DNA of 54,608 nucleotides from Bacteroidia bacterium (GCA_018000995.1 JAGNIU010000022.1:1-54608); one strand, 5' to 3'. Numbered from the stretch's first letter, positions 17,923 through 26,469 are shown. Notes: a model not told the origin generated them from the letters alone. A program made the numbers and translations.

Positions 17923-18300
17923 CTAATTCTTACAAACAGCATTTTGCCAAGGACCTTTGTTCTCGATGTTTTTTAATCCGGCGCCTTCCAGAATTTGTTT
18001 AGCTATTCCGGCACGGTTTCCGCTACGGCACACTAAAACAATATGATTGTACTTTTTCAAGTCTTCAATCTTATTCTGGATTTGATCTAAAGGATAATTT
18101 ACCGAACATTCAGCGTGACCATCCATATTCCACTCTTCGGTGGTTCTAACATCAACAATTATTTCATTTGTATTTTTCATAACATCTGTTTTTTGAAGTT
18201 TAACTTCGTTTCTTTTTGTTTGTGATTCGCAATTGGTTAATATCATCAGAGAAAATACTACCAACATCACCTGCGTCCATTTATTTTTTAATATTTCCAT
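17923..18300 (-). CDS. Rhodanese-domain lipoprotein
   Basis: 125 residues. The N-terminus is a lipoprotein signal (VMLVVFSLMILTNC, lipobox Cys24), followed by one rhodanese domain with IIVDVRTTEEWNMDGHAE and active loop CRSGNRAG (Cys91). It is therefore anchored in the envelope facing the periplasm, unlike its cytoplasmic neighbour. It lies 21 bp after the persulfide-dioxygenase gene and shares its promoter. A periplasmic sulfurtransferase fits the exported cytochrome, DsrE-like and SoxB-like proteins of the same cluster. Confidence 0.88.
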   Translation of the reverse strand: MEILKNKWTQVMLVVFSLMILTNCESQTKRNEVKLQKTDVMKNTNEIIVDVRTTEEWNMDGHAECSVNYPLDQIQNKIEDLKKYNHIVLVCRSGNRAGIAKQILEGAGLKNIENKGPWQNAVCKN

Positions 18301-18321
18301 GACTTTTTTACCAATTATTAT

Positions 18322-19737
18322 TTAACTTTTCTGCAATTTACTTTGACATACGTAATCCGTTTTTGGTACACCCGATTCAGCTATCGCTTTAAATCCGCCC
18401 TCTACTTCTTTAAAATTATGTACACCGCGCGATTTTAAAATGCTGGCAGCAATCATACTTCTGTAACCGCCTGCACAGTGAATATAAAACGGCTTGTTAA
18501 CATCCATCTCAGCAAACCAACTATTAATTTGATCGAGCGGTTTATTGTATGACTCTTCAACGTGTTCAGCACGGTACTCACTTTCTCGTCTCACATCAAT
18601 TACATTACCGGCTTTCACATCAAACTCTTTCGCGAATTGCTCAGCGGTGATGCGGTTTACTGAATCAGTTTCTTTACCATTATTCTTCCATGCTTCAAAT
18701 CCACCTTGTAAATGACCTAATATATTATCAAAACCAACACGACTTAAACGTGTAACAACTTCCTCTTCCATTCCTAGTTCAGTAATTAATAATATTTCCT
18801 GCTTTACATCTTTAACAAGAGCCCCAACCCATGGTGCAAAATCACCATTGATACCGATATTAATTGAACGCGGAATAAATCCTTTTGCAAAATCGGTTGC
18901 GGGACGCGTGTCTAATACAAGAGCACCGGTTGCCTCAGCAGCTGCTTCAAATGCATCAGGACTTAAAGCTCTCATTCCAAATTTCAATACATTATCAAAA
19001 CTCTCATAGCCTTTTTTATTCATAGCTACGTTCATTGGGAAATAAGCCGGAGGAGGCATTAAACCATCAGTAACTGCTTTTACAAATGCTTCTTTGTTAG
19101 GTTGATTTAAGGCGTAATTCATTTTTTTCTGATTACCTAAAGTATCAACAGTTTCCTTCATCATGTTTTTACCACAAGCACTACCGGCACCGTGTGCAGG
19201 ATATACTGTAATATCATCAGCTAAAGGCATAATTTTTGTGTTTAGCGAATCGTATAACAAGCCTGCTAATTCTTCCTGTGTCATCGACGCAGCTTTCTGT
19301 GCAAGATCGGGACGACCAACATCTCCTAAGAATAAAGTATCACCACTAAATAGAGCGGTATCTTTTCCGTTTTCATCGCGCAATAAATAACATGTACTTT
19401 CCATGGTATGTCCTGGTGTGTGTAATACTTTTATAGTAACACCACCAAGCTTAAATACTTCTTCGTCCTTAGCTATAATCGACTCGAACTCGGGTTTAGC
19501 AGTAGGACCATACACAATAGGTGCTCCCGTTTTTTTACTTAAATCTAAATGTCCGGATACAAAATCAGCATGGAAATGCGTTTCAAAAATGTATTTAATC
19601 TTTGCATTTCTTTTATTTGCAAGATCAATGTATGGTTGTACTTCGCGTAACGGATCAATAATTACAGCTTCACCATTACTCTCGATGTAGTAAGCACCTT
19701 GTGCTAAACATCCGGTATAAATTTGTTCTACTTTCAT
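18322..19737 (-). CDS. Persulfide dioxygenase-rhodanese fusion (ETHE1/Blh-like metallo-beta-lactamase fold)
   Basis: 471 residues. Residues 1-235 form a beta-lactamase-fold domain with HFHAD at 54-58 (inside FETHFHADFVSGH), His110 (HTPGH), Asp133 (FSGDTLFLGDVGRPDLA) and YPAHGAG, the iron-binding set of ETHE1-type persulfide dioxygenases, which oxidise glutathione or similar persulfide to sulfite. Two rhodanese domains follow. The first is degenerate: LLITELGMEEE stands where the CxxGxR loop belongs. The second keeps the active cysteine (HCAGGYRS, Cys421). It heads the leftward sulfur operon behind a promoter with two operators. Sulfite produced here could be removed by the TauE/SafE exporter upstream. 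Confidence 0.92.
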   Translation of the reverse strand: MKVEQIYTGCLAQGAYYIESNGEAVIIDPLREVQPYIDLANKRNAKIKYIFETHFHADFVSGHLDLSKKTGAPIVYGPTAKPEFESIIAKDEEVFKLGGVTIKVLHTPGHTMESTCYLLRDENGKDTALFSGDTLFLGDVGRPDLAQKAASMTQEELAGLLYDSLNTKIMPLADDITVYPAHGAGSACGKNMMKETVDTLGNQKKMNYALNQPNKEAFVKAVTDGLMPPPAYFPMNVAMNKKGYESFDNVLKFGMRALSPDAFEAAAEATGALVLDTRPATDFAKGFIPRSINIGINGDFAPWVGALVKDVKQEILLITELGMEEEVVTRLSRVGFDNILGHLQGGFEAWKNNGKETDSVNRITAEQFAKEFDVKAGNVIDVRRESEYRAEHVEESYNKPLDQINSWFAEMDVNKPFYIHCAGGYRSMIAASILKSRGVHNFKEVEGGFKAIAESGVPKTDYVCQSKLQKS

Positions 19738-19776
19738 TTTATTTATTTTTATTAGTTAATTGTTTTATTTATGATT

Positions 19777-19850
19777 CAAAATTACACTGTATTAAACTTA
19801 AAGTGTGTAACAGGTGTTACATCCGTATTAGGTTTGTAACAAGAGTTACA
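19777..19850 (-). promoter_or_regulatory. Sulfur-operon promoter with two Crp/Fnr-type operators
   Basis: Perfect inverted repeat TGTAACAGGTGTTACA at 19806-19821 (centre 19813.5) and a second, TGTAACAAGAGTTACA, at 19835-19850 (centre 19842.5, 29 bp further upstream). On the minus strand a full -7 element TAATTTTG occupies 19784-19777, its last base 36.5 bp from the proximal operator centre. This places the operator near -41, the class II activator position. The leader before the ATG at 19737 would be about 35 nt. No TTTG -33 element is visible. Confidence 0.72.
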
Positions 19851-20672
19851 TTAATGACCTCCGCCCGATTTAAGAAATAATTCGTTAACGATAATGTAAA
19901 CTCCCATTACCAACACAAACCATCCGAATCCTTTTTTAAGTTTATTACCATCTATTTTTTTCGATAAGGCATTACCAATAAAGATGCCTCCTATGGCTAG
20001 TGCAGTAACAATCATTAACAGATTCCAGTTCATATTAGCGGCATTAGTTGATAAATCACCAAGGAAACCTATAAGGGATTTTGCTGCTATAATTAAGAGT
20101 GAAGTACCTACTGCCATTTTCATTGGGAGTTTAGATAACACTACAAGCGCCGGAATAATTAAGAAACCGCCGCCTGCACCAACAAGTCCGGTAAGAACTC
20201 CAACAATCATACCTTCAATAATAATTAAAGGGTAATTAAATTTTTGTTCGCTTTCTTCGGAAGTGGTTCCGTTATTCTTTTTCTCACGAATCATTGAAAC
20301 AGATGCGGCCACCATTAAAACAGCAAACAACACCATCATTAAAATAGATTTCGTGAAAATAAAATCGCCTATTTGAAATAATTGCGTTGGGATGGCAGGA
20401 ACAATAAATTTACGTGTTGCAAATACAGCTGCTATAGACGGAACACCAAATACAATAGCGGTTTTCATGCTTATTAATCCTTGTTTATACTTAGGAAAAG
20501 CGCCAACAAGACTACTAGTACCTACAATAAAAAGTGAATAGGCTGTAGCCATCATGGGTTCAACACCAAAAAGGTACACAAGCACAGGAACGGTTAATAT
20601 TGAACCGCCGCCGCCAATTAATCCTAACGAGATGCCGATAATGATTGAAGAAATGTATCCGAAAATTTCCAT
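19851..20672 (-). CDS. TauE/SafE-family anion (sulfite/sulfonate) exporter
   Basis: 273 residues from the chosen start (MEIFGYISSIIIGISLGL), with about eight membrane helices in two inverted halves, each carrying the family glycine motif: SLGLIGGGGSILTVPVLVYL and VGVLTGLVGAGGGFLIIPAL. TauE/SafE proteins export sulfite, sulfoacetate or related anions across the inner membrane. The frame is open back to 20783, but the predicted promoter and operator lie inside that extension, so the later ATG is preferred. Beside a persulfide dioxygenase that makes sulfite, sulfite export is the likely job (inference). Confidence 0.88.
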   Translation of the reverse strand: MEIFGYISSIIIGISLGLIGGGGSILTVPVLVYLFGVEPMMATAYSLFIVGTSSLVGAFPKYKQGLISMKTAIVFGVPSIAAVFATRKFIVPAIPTQLFQIGDFIFTKSILMMVLFAVLMVAASVSMIREKKNNGTTSEESEQKFNYPLIIIEGMIVGVLTGLVGAGGGFLIIPALVVLSKLPMKMAVGTSLLIIAAKSLIGFLGDLSTNAANMNWNLLMIVTALAIGGIFIGNALSKKIDGNKLKKGFGWFVLVMGVYIIVNELFLKSGGGH

Positions 20673-20691
20673 AATTTTTATTTTATGGATA

Positions 20692-20736
20692 CAAATTTCG
20701 TGTAACAAAAAAGAAATAACGGTTACAATTGTTACA
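20692..20736 (-). promoter_or_regulatory. Crp/Fnr-type operator and -7-like element upstream of the TauE/SafE gene
   Basis: GGTTACAATTGTTACA at 20721-20736 on the plus strand (centre 20728.5). On the minus strand GAAATTTG occupies 20699-20692 (matches TAnnTTTG except the first base); its last base is 36.5 bp from the operator centre, identical to the other sites of this set. The leader would be about 16 nt before the ATG at 20672. Confidence 0.62.
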
Positions 20737-20798
20737 TAAGTAAACCTGAGTCTGTTTACAAGTGAAGAAAAACCCGGAAACAAATGTGTTTAACAAAA

Positions 20799-20827
20799 TT
20801 TACACCTCCGGCTATGCGGGTGTAAAA
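20799..20827 (-). terminator. Hairpin after the carbonic anhydrase gene
   Basis: TTTACACC (20799-20806) and GGGTGTAAA (20818-20826) form a stem around a short loop, 13 bases past the stop of the leftward carbonic anhydrase gene. A T-tract on the minus strand is weak (AATTTTG follows), so efficiency is uncertain. Confidence 0.5.
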
Positions 20828-20839
20828 TTCAGAGAAGTA

Positions 20840-21466
20840 TTACTCCAGTTTATAAATTTCCATAATTCTTGCCAGTATTTTCGGAAAGTCGATTTTCAAA
20901 TCAATTAATTTACCGGTACTAACATCAAACACCCAGCCATGAACTAAAAGTCCGCGCTCGGTATGTGCTTTTTGAATGGCAGCAGTTTTAATAAGATTAA
21001 CACATTGTTCCTGCACATTTAATTCTACCAAACGATTGTATCTTTTATTCTCATCTTTAATACAATTCAATTCTTCCTTATGCAAACGATATACATCACG
21101 GATATTTCTCAACCATGGATTTAAAATACCCATGTCGGCCGATTGCATAGCAGCTTTTACACCACCACAATTATAATGACCACAAACCACAACATGTTTA
21201 ACTTTAAGATGAACAACAGCGTACTCCACAACCGACATTACGTTCAAATCAATATTATTAACCAAGTTGGCAATATTTCTGTGTACAAAAACTTCACCGG
21301 GTTGAACACCCATAATATCTTCTGCTGTTACTCTGCTATCTGAACAACCAATATATAAAAACTCAGGAGATTGTCCTTTCGACAATTCATCGAAGTAGTT
21401 TTTATTAATGGATAACTTTTCTTCTACCCATTTCTTATTGTTTTCAAAAACGTTTTCAATTTTCAT
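20840..21466 (-). CDS. Beta-class carbonic anhydrase
   Basis: 208 residues with the complete zinc site: Cys41 and the Asp43-Arg45 dyad in CSDSRV, His97 and Cys100 in CGHYNCGGV. VHRNIANLV (61-69) is the usual structural segment. The enzyme interconverts CO2 and bicarbonate in the cytoplasm. It lies next to the TauE/SafE exporter but has no recognisable TGTAACA operator in its 5' region, so co-regulation with the sulfur genes is not supported. Beta carbonic anhydrases next to sulfur transporters are common in bacteria; the link here may be only positional. Confidence 0.93.
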   Translation of the reverse strand: MKIENVFENNKKWVEEKLSINKNYFDELSKGQSPEFLYIGCSDSRVTAEDIMGVQPGEVFVHRNIANLVNNIDLNVMSVVEYAVVHLKVKHVVVCGHYNCGGVKAAMQSADMGILNPWLRNIRDVYRLHKEELNCIKDENKRYNRLVELNVQEQCVNLIKTAAIQKAHTERGLLVHGWVFDVSTGKLIDLKIDFPKILARIMEIYKLE

Positions 21467-21608
21467 AAGCTTATACTAAAATATTATTCTCTGGCTTTAA
21501 TGGTTCAGGAGCGCATACTTTTTCTATAAAACTAACATATTTTTTTCAAAAAAAGTTATTGGCGCCATAATAAAAAAGGGAGTTATCAAATTCAACCTCA
21601 AAATAAAA

Positions 21609-21629
21609 AAAACGACGACTTGGAGCGTC
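21609..21629 (-). terminator. Weak terminator after the alpha/beta-hydrolase gene
   Basis: On the minus strand GACG-CTCCAAGT-CGTC is followed by a run of T (plus-strand A-tract up to 21612), directly after the stop at 21631. The stem is only four to five base pairs. Confidence 0.4.
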
Positions 21630-21630
21630 T

Positions 21631-22614
21631 TTACTTCAAAAAAATCAATACTTTTTCATTAACAACCGTCGCCTGATCGACCGACAAGAAGTGTCCGGCA
21701 TTTTCTATAATCTCCGACTTGCCATTTGAGAATGTAGTTCTTGCTATATCAAGACTCTTAGCATTATTGATTATATCCTTATCCCCTATCAGCACCAGTA
21801 TCGGCATATGGAGCGATTTCAATTCTTTTTCCGAAAAAGGTCTCATCTGTAAAAAACATTTATTCACCGAAGCTTTTTTTGTAGACAAGAAATAGAGATT
21901 GATATAATCCTGTTCTATGTTCTCAATATTAGAGGTCATTGTTTCCAAAACGCTTCTCAATCTTTTACGTTTAGGAGAAATTGTATATAAAACATTCTCC
22001 ATTATTTTTGCTCCCGGCCTTATCCAAATAAAAGTTTGGGCCGGACTTAAAAGCGCCATTTTATTAATACGTTCAGGTGAATGAAGTGCGATATTTACTG
22101 CTAACCAACCTCCGCGCGAAGCACCAAGTAAACTGAATTTTTTAAGTTTTAGTTGATCGAATATCTCATAATACCAGTTTACAATCTGTTTGGTATCATT
22201 TATTTCTCCTTCACAAACCGATCGTCCCGGCTCCATTAAAAAATCAATGGCGTAAATTCTATATCCTTTCGACAATGCTTCAATGTTTGGATACCACATA
22301 GCAGAACTTGCATTCATGCCGTGCAATAAAACAAGTACAGGTGCGTCAACGGGACCGCTTACAAAAACATGCGCTGTTCCGTAAGTTGTTTTTAACTTCA
22401 TCTGTTGAAAAGGCACTTTCCATAGTGCTAAGGCTCTATCATAAACCTCTTCATAAGTAAGGTTTTCAGTTATTCCTGATGGAATAGAATCAATTTCAAT
22501 CAAAGAATCCTTTAAGGCTTCTTTTTCTTCCTCTTCTATTTTGTTACCTGTAGTATTACAACTGCAAATAAAAATTACCAGAGATATTATCACATATTTC
22601 AAAAAACAATTCAT
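21631..22614 (-). CDS. Alpha/beta-hydrolase lipoprotein
   Basis: 327 residues from the ATG at 22614, chosen because it opens a lipoprotein signal (MNCFLKYVIISLVIFICSC, lipid-accepting Cys19). The mature domain is an alpha/beta hydrolase: VLVLLHGMNASSAMWYPN (oxyanion HG), nucleophile elbow LLGASRGGW, acid loop LVLIGDKDIINN and catalytic His in NAGHFLSVD. It is probably an esterase, lipase or peptidase at the envelope; the substrate is unknown. A diverged copy of this gene's upstream region and first 25 codons lies at 25230-25370, upstream of a TPR gene. An in-frame extension to 22674 lacks signal-peptide character. Confidence 0.82.
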   Translation of the reverse strand: MNCFLKYVIISLVIFICSCNTTGNKIEEEEKEALKDSLIEIDSIPSGITENLTYEEVYDRALALWKVPFQQMKLKTTYGTAHVFVSGPVDAPVLVLLHGMNASSAMWYPNIEALSKGYRIYAIDFLMEPGRSVCEGEINDTKQIVNWYYEIFDQLKLKKFSLLGASRGGWLAVNIALHSPERINKMALLSPAQTFIWIRPGAKIMENVLYTISPKRKRLRSVLETMTSNIENIEQDYINLYFLSTKKASVNKCFLQMRPFSEKELKSLHMPILVLIGDKDIINNAKSLDIARTTFSNGKSEIIENAGHFLSVDQATVVNEKVLIFLK

Positions 22615-22742
22615 TTTAACGAATTTAATAGCCCGAAACTGGAATTTATTCGGTGATGATGTGAAGATACTCAATATATACTGAGATAAGATAAAACTAT
22701 TAAGACTGGGAATAATAATACTCTTCTTATTTTTGGAAATTA

Positions 22743-23264
22743 CTATTTTGGTGTTTCAGATTCCTTCTTTTCCTTTTCCACTTCTTTAGCTTTTTTCTTA
22801 GCTGATTTCTCTTCCGCCTCTTTTATCTCTTCATTCATTTTTTCAACTTTTTTATCCGCTTTATCTTTCTGTTCCATTCTTTTTTCAACCTTTTTATCGG
22901 CTTTTTTCTTGTCGTCGTTTTTATCGTCAACTTTATATTGCGCCTTTCTTAGACTTTCTGCCTTATCATCTGCTTTTCGTTGTGCTTTTCTTACCTCAGC
23001 ATCTTTTTCGTCTGCTTTTTCACTTGCTTTTTTCACATCCTCAGCCCTTGAATCAGCCTTCTTCTGAGCATTTTTTAAATCCTCTTCATTCTCCATTTTT
23101 TGCTCTTCCGATTTTTTTTCCTCTTTCAGTTTCTTAGCGTCGACTTTTTCTTGTGCTGCTTTTTCCTTTTCAGTTTGAATGGGCGCATCTTGCGCTATTA
23201 TAGGATTTGAAAATATAAATAAACCTAAAACTGAAGCTACTATTACTTTTTTTATCTGTTTCAT
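22743..23264 (-). CDS. Exported Lys/Glu-rich coiled-coil protein
   Basis: 173 residues. A signal peptide (about 1-24, cleaved near IIAQDA) precedes about 145 residues built almost only from K, E, D, A, R, Q and S, with loose repeats such as KADEKDAEVRKAQRKADDKA and KAESLRKAQYKVDDKNDDKK. It is predicted to be a long, highly charged helix or coiled coil in the periplasm. No catalytic motif or known family is recognised. Low complexity means similarity searches will mislead. It stands alone between the hydrolase and a TPR gene on the same strand. Confidence 0.65.
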   Translation of the reverse strand: MKQIKKVIVASVLGLFIFSNPIIAQDAPIQTEKEKAAQEKVDAKKLKEEKKSEEQKMENEEDLKNAQKKADSRAEDVKKASEKADEKDAEVRKAQRKADDKAESLRKAQYKVDDKNDDKKKADKKVEKRMEQKDKADKKVEKMNEEIKEAEEKSAKKKAKEVEKEKKESETPK

Positions 23265-23373
23265 TAATTATTATTTAGTGTGGGTGAGATTCTTTATAAA
23301 TCATAAAGTTGAGACTTATCAAGGTTATAAGTATTACAGAATTCATTTTAAGAGTTACATTAATCACACTTCT

Positions 23374-23382
23374 GGGGGGGGG
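23374..23382. repeat. Run of nine G
   Basis: A homopolymer of nine G lies in the 188-bp intergenic space, just beyond a terminator for the TPR gene. It is not inside a gene and does not sit in an identified promoter. Confidence 0.7.
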
Positions 23383-23383
23383 C

Positions 23384-23407
23384 AAAAAAAGAAGCAAACA
23401 CAGCTTC
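23384..23407 (-). terminator. Rho-independent terminator after TPR paralogue B
   Basis: On the minus strand GAAGC-TGTGTTT-GCTTC is followed by seven T. It lies about 45 bases past the TPR stop codon. Confidence 0.65.
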
Positions 23408-23452
23408 CTTTCAGTTCATTAGCGAAATTGGTACACAATTCTGTTAAATCTA

Positions 23453-25198
23453 CTACCCCCTACTCAACTTTCGATGAATATATTTTTCGCTTGGAAGTAA
23501 AGCGCGTTGTATACGTTTGGCGTAATTGATGGAGTCTAGAATTTCTTTCTGCTTCTCTTCCACTATATGTTTTTGTTCCTCAATAATCCCTTTTTGTCGT
23601 TGCGTTATTTTGAAACGATTATACATGAAAACCGCAAATATTACCATCATTGCCAAGCCAATGCCAACAGAATACGTAATTACTTTTTGTTTTCTGTTTT
23701 TTTCATCTGCAACAGCTTGCTGTTTATCTAATTCAGCTTTGTGTTTTTCTTTTGCTACAGCTTCTTGTTTCTCATACTCGTGATTCATTTCCGAACGAAG
23801 TAATTTTTTTGAATTTTCCTGAGAAAAAATAGTATCTCTTAAATCAATGTATTTTTTATAATGGTTAAGAGCCAGATCAGAACGCTTAGTTTTTTCATAA
23901 AAAGTATACAAACTGTGATGCAGCGTTTTTTCCAAATCTTTAGCTCCAATTTCTTTCGAAAAAAGTAATGCCCTTTTTAAGTAGCGTTCTGCCTCATGGT
24001 ATTTACCAATAGTAGTGTAAAGAGATGCTATGTTACCCAGAGTATTTCCAAGAACTTCTTTATCACCAATCTCTTCAGACAACTTTAAACTCTTTAAATA
24101 ATACTCTAATGCTTTGGGGTAATCCGCTTGCATTTGGTAGGTATCTGCTAAGCCGGAAAGAGTTCGTCCAATCAATTGTCTATCACCAATTTCTTCACAT
24201 AATTTTAATCCCATCAAATAATACTCTCGTGCTTTTGGGTAATCAGTTTTTCGAAAATATATAATAGCAATATTATTTTGGGTACGTCCAATAGATAATT
24301 TATCACCAATTTCTTCGCTCAGTTTTAAACTTTTTAAATAATATTCAAGTGCTTTTGGATTGTCGCTTTGGCTTTTATAAACATTTCCAATATTATTTAG
24401 AATATGACTTACCAAGCCTTTATCTCCAACTTCCTCACATATTTTTAAGCCCTTAAAATAATATTCCAGAGCTTTTGGGTAATAAGCTTGGGAATTATAT
24501 CCGTTACCGATATTATTTAAGGTACGGCCAACGGATTGTTTGTCGCCAATTTCTTGACTTAGTTTTAAACTCCTCAAATAATATTCAAGAGCTTTTGGGT
24601 ATTCGGCTTGAGCCGAATACATAAATGCTATATTATTAAAGTTAGTCCCAATAGCTTTTTTATCTCCTGCTTCCTCACTTAATTTTAAGCCCTTTAAATA
24701 TAATTCCAACGCTTTAGGGTAATCGGCTTGCCGACTATAAATATTAGCCATATTGGCAAGCGCTCTCCCCCACGTTTGTTTATCGCCTATCTGTTCGCAT
24801 AAGGTTATACATTTAAGATAATATTCGAATGCTTGAGGATAATCAGCTTGACTATTATAAAGGTTTGCTGTTTTATTATATGCAAACGCAAGATATTTTT
24901 GATAATTCTTTTTTAACGCTCCACCATTAGCGCTATTTTTTTGAGCAAGAATTCGTAATTGTTCGGTGTATTTTACCTGCTCCTCAGGAAGCACATTGTT
25001 CGCTAATATCTTTAAAATATTACAGCTTGTAGTATCATGCGTAGCATTCTTCAAAGCAAGTTTTAAGGAGTCATTTGAATAGTTTTGGGAATAAAAGTTT
25101 CCAAAAAAGAGAATGAAAAGAAATAACAAACAAACCCTCCTACTATTTTCACTACCGATAATCGCTAAGAAATACAAGCTCCATTTTTCTTCTTTCAT
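23453..25198 (-). CDS. TPR sensor-like membrane protein with SpoIIE-linker tail (paralogue B)
   Basis: 581 residues: N-terminal hydrophobic segment (about 19-37), then at least eight near-identical 40-residue TPR units (pattern YPKALEYYLKSLKLSEEIGD), which give a 120-nt repeat in the DNA. A transmembrane helix follows at 506-525, then a coiled coil and KEILDSINYAKRIQRALLPS from about 551, ending at KYIHRKLSRG. No phosphatase or kinase domain follows. The ATG overlaps the stop of a 36-codon lipoprotein ORF (ATGA overlap), implying translational coupling. The last 120 nt are strikingly similar to those of paralogue C. Confidence 0.75.
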   Translation of the reverse strand: MKEEKWSLYFLAIIGSENSRRVCLLFLFILFFGNFYSQNYSNDSLKLALKNATHDTTSCNILKILANNVLPEEQVKYTEQLRILAQKNSANGGALKKNYQKYLAFAYNKTANLYNSQADYPQAFEYYLKCITLCEQIGDKQTWGRALANMANIYSRQADYPKALELYLKGLKLSEEAGDKKAIGTNFNNIAFMYSAQAEYPKALEYYLRSLKLSQEIGDKQSVGRTLNNIGNGYNSQAYYPKALEYYFKGLKICEEVGDKGLVSHILNNIGNVYKSQSDNPKALEYYLKSLKLSEEIGDKLSIGRTQNNIAIIYFRKTDYPKAREYYLMGLKLCEEIGDRQLIGRTLSGLADTYQMQADYPKALEYYLKSLKLSEEIGDKEVLGNTLGNIASLYTTIGKYHEAERYLKRALLFSKEIGAKDLEKTLHHSLYTFYEKTKRSDLALNHYKKYIDLRDTIFSQENSKKLLRSEMNHEYEKQEAVAKEKHKAELDKQQAVADEKNRKQKVITYSVGIGLAMMVIFAVFMYNRFKITQRQKGIIEEQKHIVEEKQKEILDSINYAKRIQRALLPSEKYIHRKLSRG

Positions 25199-25305
25199 GA
25201 GGAAATGTTTTCATTAAAAATTGATTCTACTTTTTTGCCTGTACTATTACAGCTACAAATAAAAATTACCAGTGACACTATCACATACTTGAAAAAACTA
25301 TTCAT
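25195..25305 (-). pseudogene. 36-codon lipoprotein leader ORF, truncated copy of the alpha/beta-hydrolase gene
   Basis: The minus strand has an ATG at 25305 and a TGA at 25197-25195, giving 36 residues: MNSFFKYVIVSLVIFICSC, then NSTGKKVES and a short tail. The first 25 residues match the N-terminus of the hydrolase encoded at 22614 (MNCFLKYVIISLVIFICSC, then NTTGNKIEE), and similarity continues some 60 bp upstream of both starts. The frame ends exactly at the start of the TPR gene (ATGA). It is either a gene remnant captured as a promoter-leader or a real small lipoprotein; the conserved frame and lipobox keep the second option open. Confidence 0.65.
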
Positions 25306-25446
25306 ATTAACGAAATTTTAATTAACCGGGAACCGGTCTTAGGTCGGCGATTATGCAAAGATACTCATTATAAAAGTAGCCCCAATCGCTATTCCGATTA
25401 GTTTTTCGCATATTTGAAGTTTAAAATATAAATAAGTTAAAATTAA

Positions 25447-26469
25447 ATGGACTCGGTTTCACATATCGTTATTGGCGCTGCAATCGGCGAAACCTTTCTG
25501 GGAAAAAAAATAGGTCGTTGGGGAATGCTATTAGGGGCGATTGCGAAAAGTATGCCGGATTTTGATTTGTTTTACACGGGCTTGACCGATCCGCGCGCTT
25601 ATATGTGCGAACATAGGGCACACACACATTCTTTAATTATTGAGGCACTTTACGCTATACCAATAGCCTGGTTGTTAGTTAAACTATTCAAACAAAAAAT
25701 TTCTTTTAAACGGATGTTAGTATTTATGTTGGCTTGTTTATGGGGGCACTCATTACTGGATTGGTGTACTGCTTTTGGCACACAATTATTATTGCCTTTT
25801 ACCAATGAGAATTACGCCTTAAACAACCTTGCGATTGTTGATCTTTTATTTACGGTACCAATGTTATTTATGGTAGTAATTGCTGTTTTTTATAGGAGAA
25901 ATGAAGTGAGAAGAAACAAACTTGCAAAAGCTTCTTTAATTTATTGTTTTGTTTATTTAGGACTCACTTTTGTGAACAAAGCACGTGCAGAGAGTATTGT
26001 TCAGGAATCGCTTTTAAAAAATAATATTCCCGCTACCAATCATATTACAAATCCAACCATGCTAAATAATGTTTTATGGTATTCGGTTGGCAGTAATGAT
26101 AGTACTGTTTTTATTGGAGAAGTTAGTTTGTTGCATAGTCAAAACCCCATCAAGTGGTACAGTTATCCCCGCCATCAGCATTTAATGCAGCAAAGTAAAA
26201 GCAAAAAAGATGTAGCCATACTAAGATGGTTTAGCGACCCGTACACCATTGCGCAAACGGATGGCGACACACTTAATATATACGCTGTAAAATTTGGCAG
26301 AACAAACATGATGGAAAGCGAGATGCAAAAAACATTTGTGTTTCACTACAAACTCTATCAAAAAGACGGAAAGGAAATGATGGGTATGGAACAGGCCAAT
26401 GAAAAAAACATGAATTTCAAAGAAAATTTTAACGACTTGTGGGAAAGAATTTGCGGCAGAAGATATTGA
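25447..26469 (+). CDS. YdjM/LexA-binding-like integral membrane metal-dependent hydrolase (DUF457)
   Basis: 340 residues. The N-terminus has the family metal motif MDSVSHIVIGAAIGE, then KSMPDFDLFY (Asp/Asp), CEHRAHTHSL (His cluster) and WGHSLLDWC, all typical of YdjM-type membrane proteins. About four to five membrane helices lie between 65 and 180; the C-terminal 140 residues look soluble. Members are labelled metal-dependent hydrolases from motif pattern, with no proven substrate. The gene runs opposite to its neighbours and converges on a TPR gene 21 bp away. Confidence 0.82.
   Translation: MDSVSHIVIGAAIGETFLGKKIGRWGMLLGAIAKSMPDFDLFYTGLTDPRAYMCEHRAHTHSLIIEALYAIPIAWLLVKLFKQKISFKRMLVFMLACLWGHSLLDWCTAFGTQLLLPFTNENYALNNLAIVDLLFTVPMLFMVVIAVFYRRNEVRRNKLAKASLIYCFVYLGLTFVNKARAESIVQESLLKNNIPATNHITNPTMLNNVLWYSVGSNDSTVFIGEVSLLHSQNPIKWYSYPRHQHLMQQSKSKKDVAILRWFSDPYTIAQTDGDTLNIYAVKFGRTNMMESEMQKTFVFHYKLYQKDGKEMMGMEQANEKNMNFKENFNDLWERICGRRY

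Noticed and set aside
20673..20783. N-terminal extension of the TauE/SafE protein by 37 codons
   Set aside because: The extension covers the predicted promoter and operator and adds a non-family hydrophobic stretch; the family start MEIFGYISS fits the ATG at 20672.
20840..21466. Carbonic anhydrase as a member of the TGTAACA regulon
   Set aside because: No operator-like site is visible in the 160 bp upstream of its start; proximity alone is not enough.
22743..23264. K/E-rich protein as a TolA- or histone-like protein
   Set aside because: Composition bias explains such similarity; no TolA domain is present and the protein has a signal peptide, so a nucleoid role is unlikely.
23980..24900. Regular 120-nt tandem repeats that could suggest a CRISPR or satellite array
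   Set aside because: The repeats are in frame and encode 40-residue TPR units of one protein; there are no spacers.
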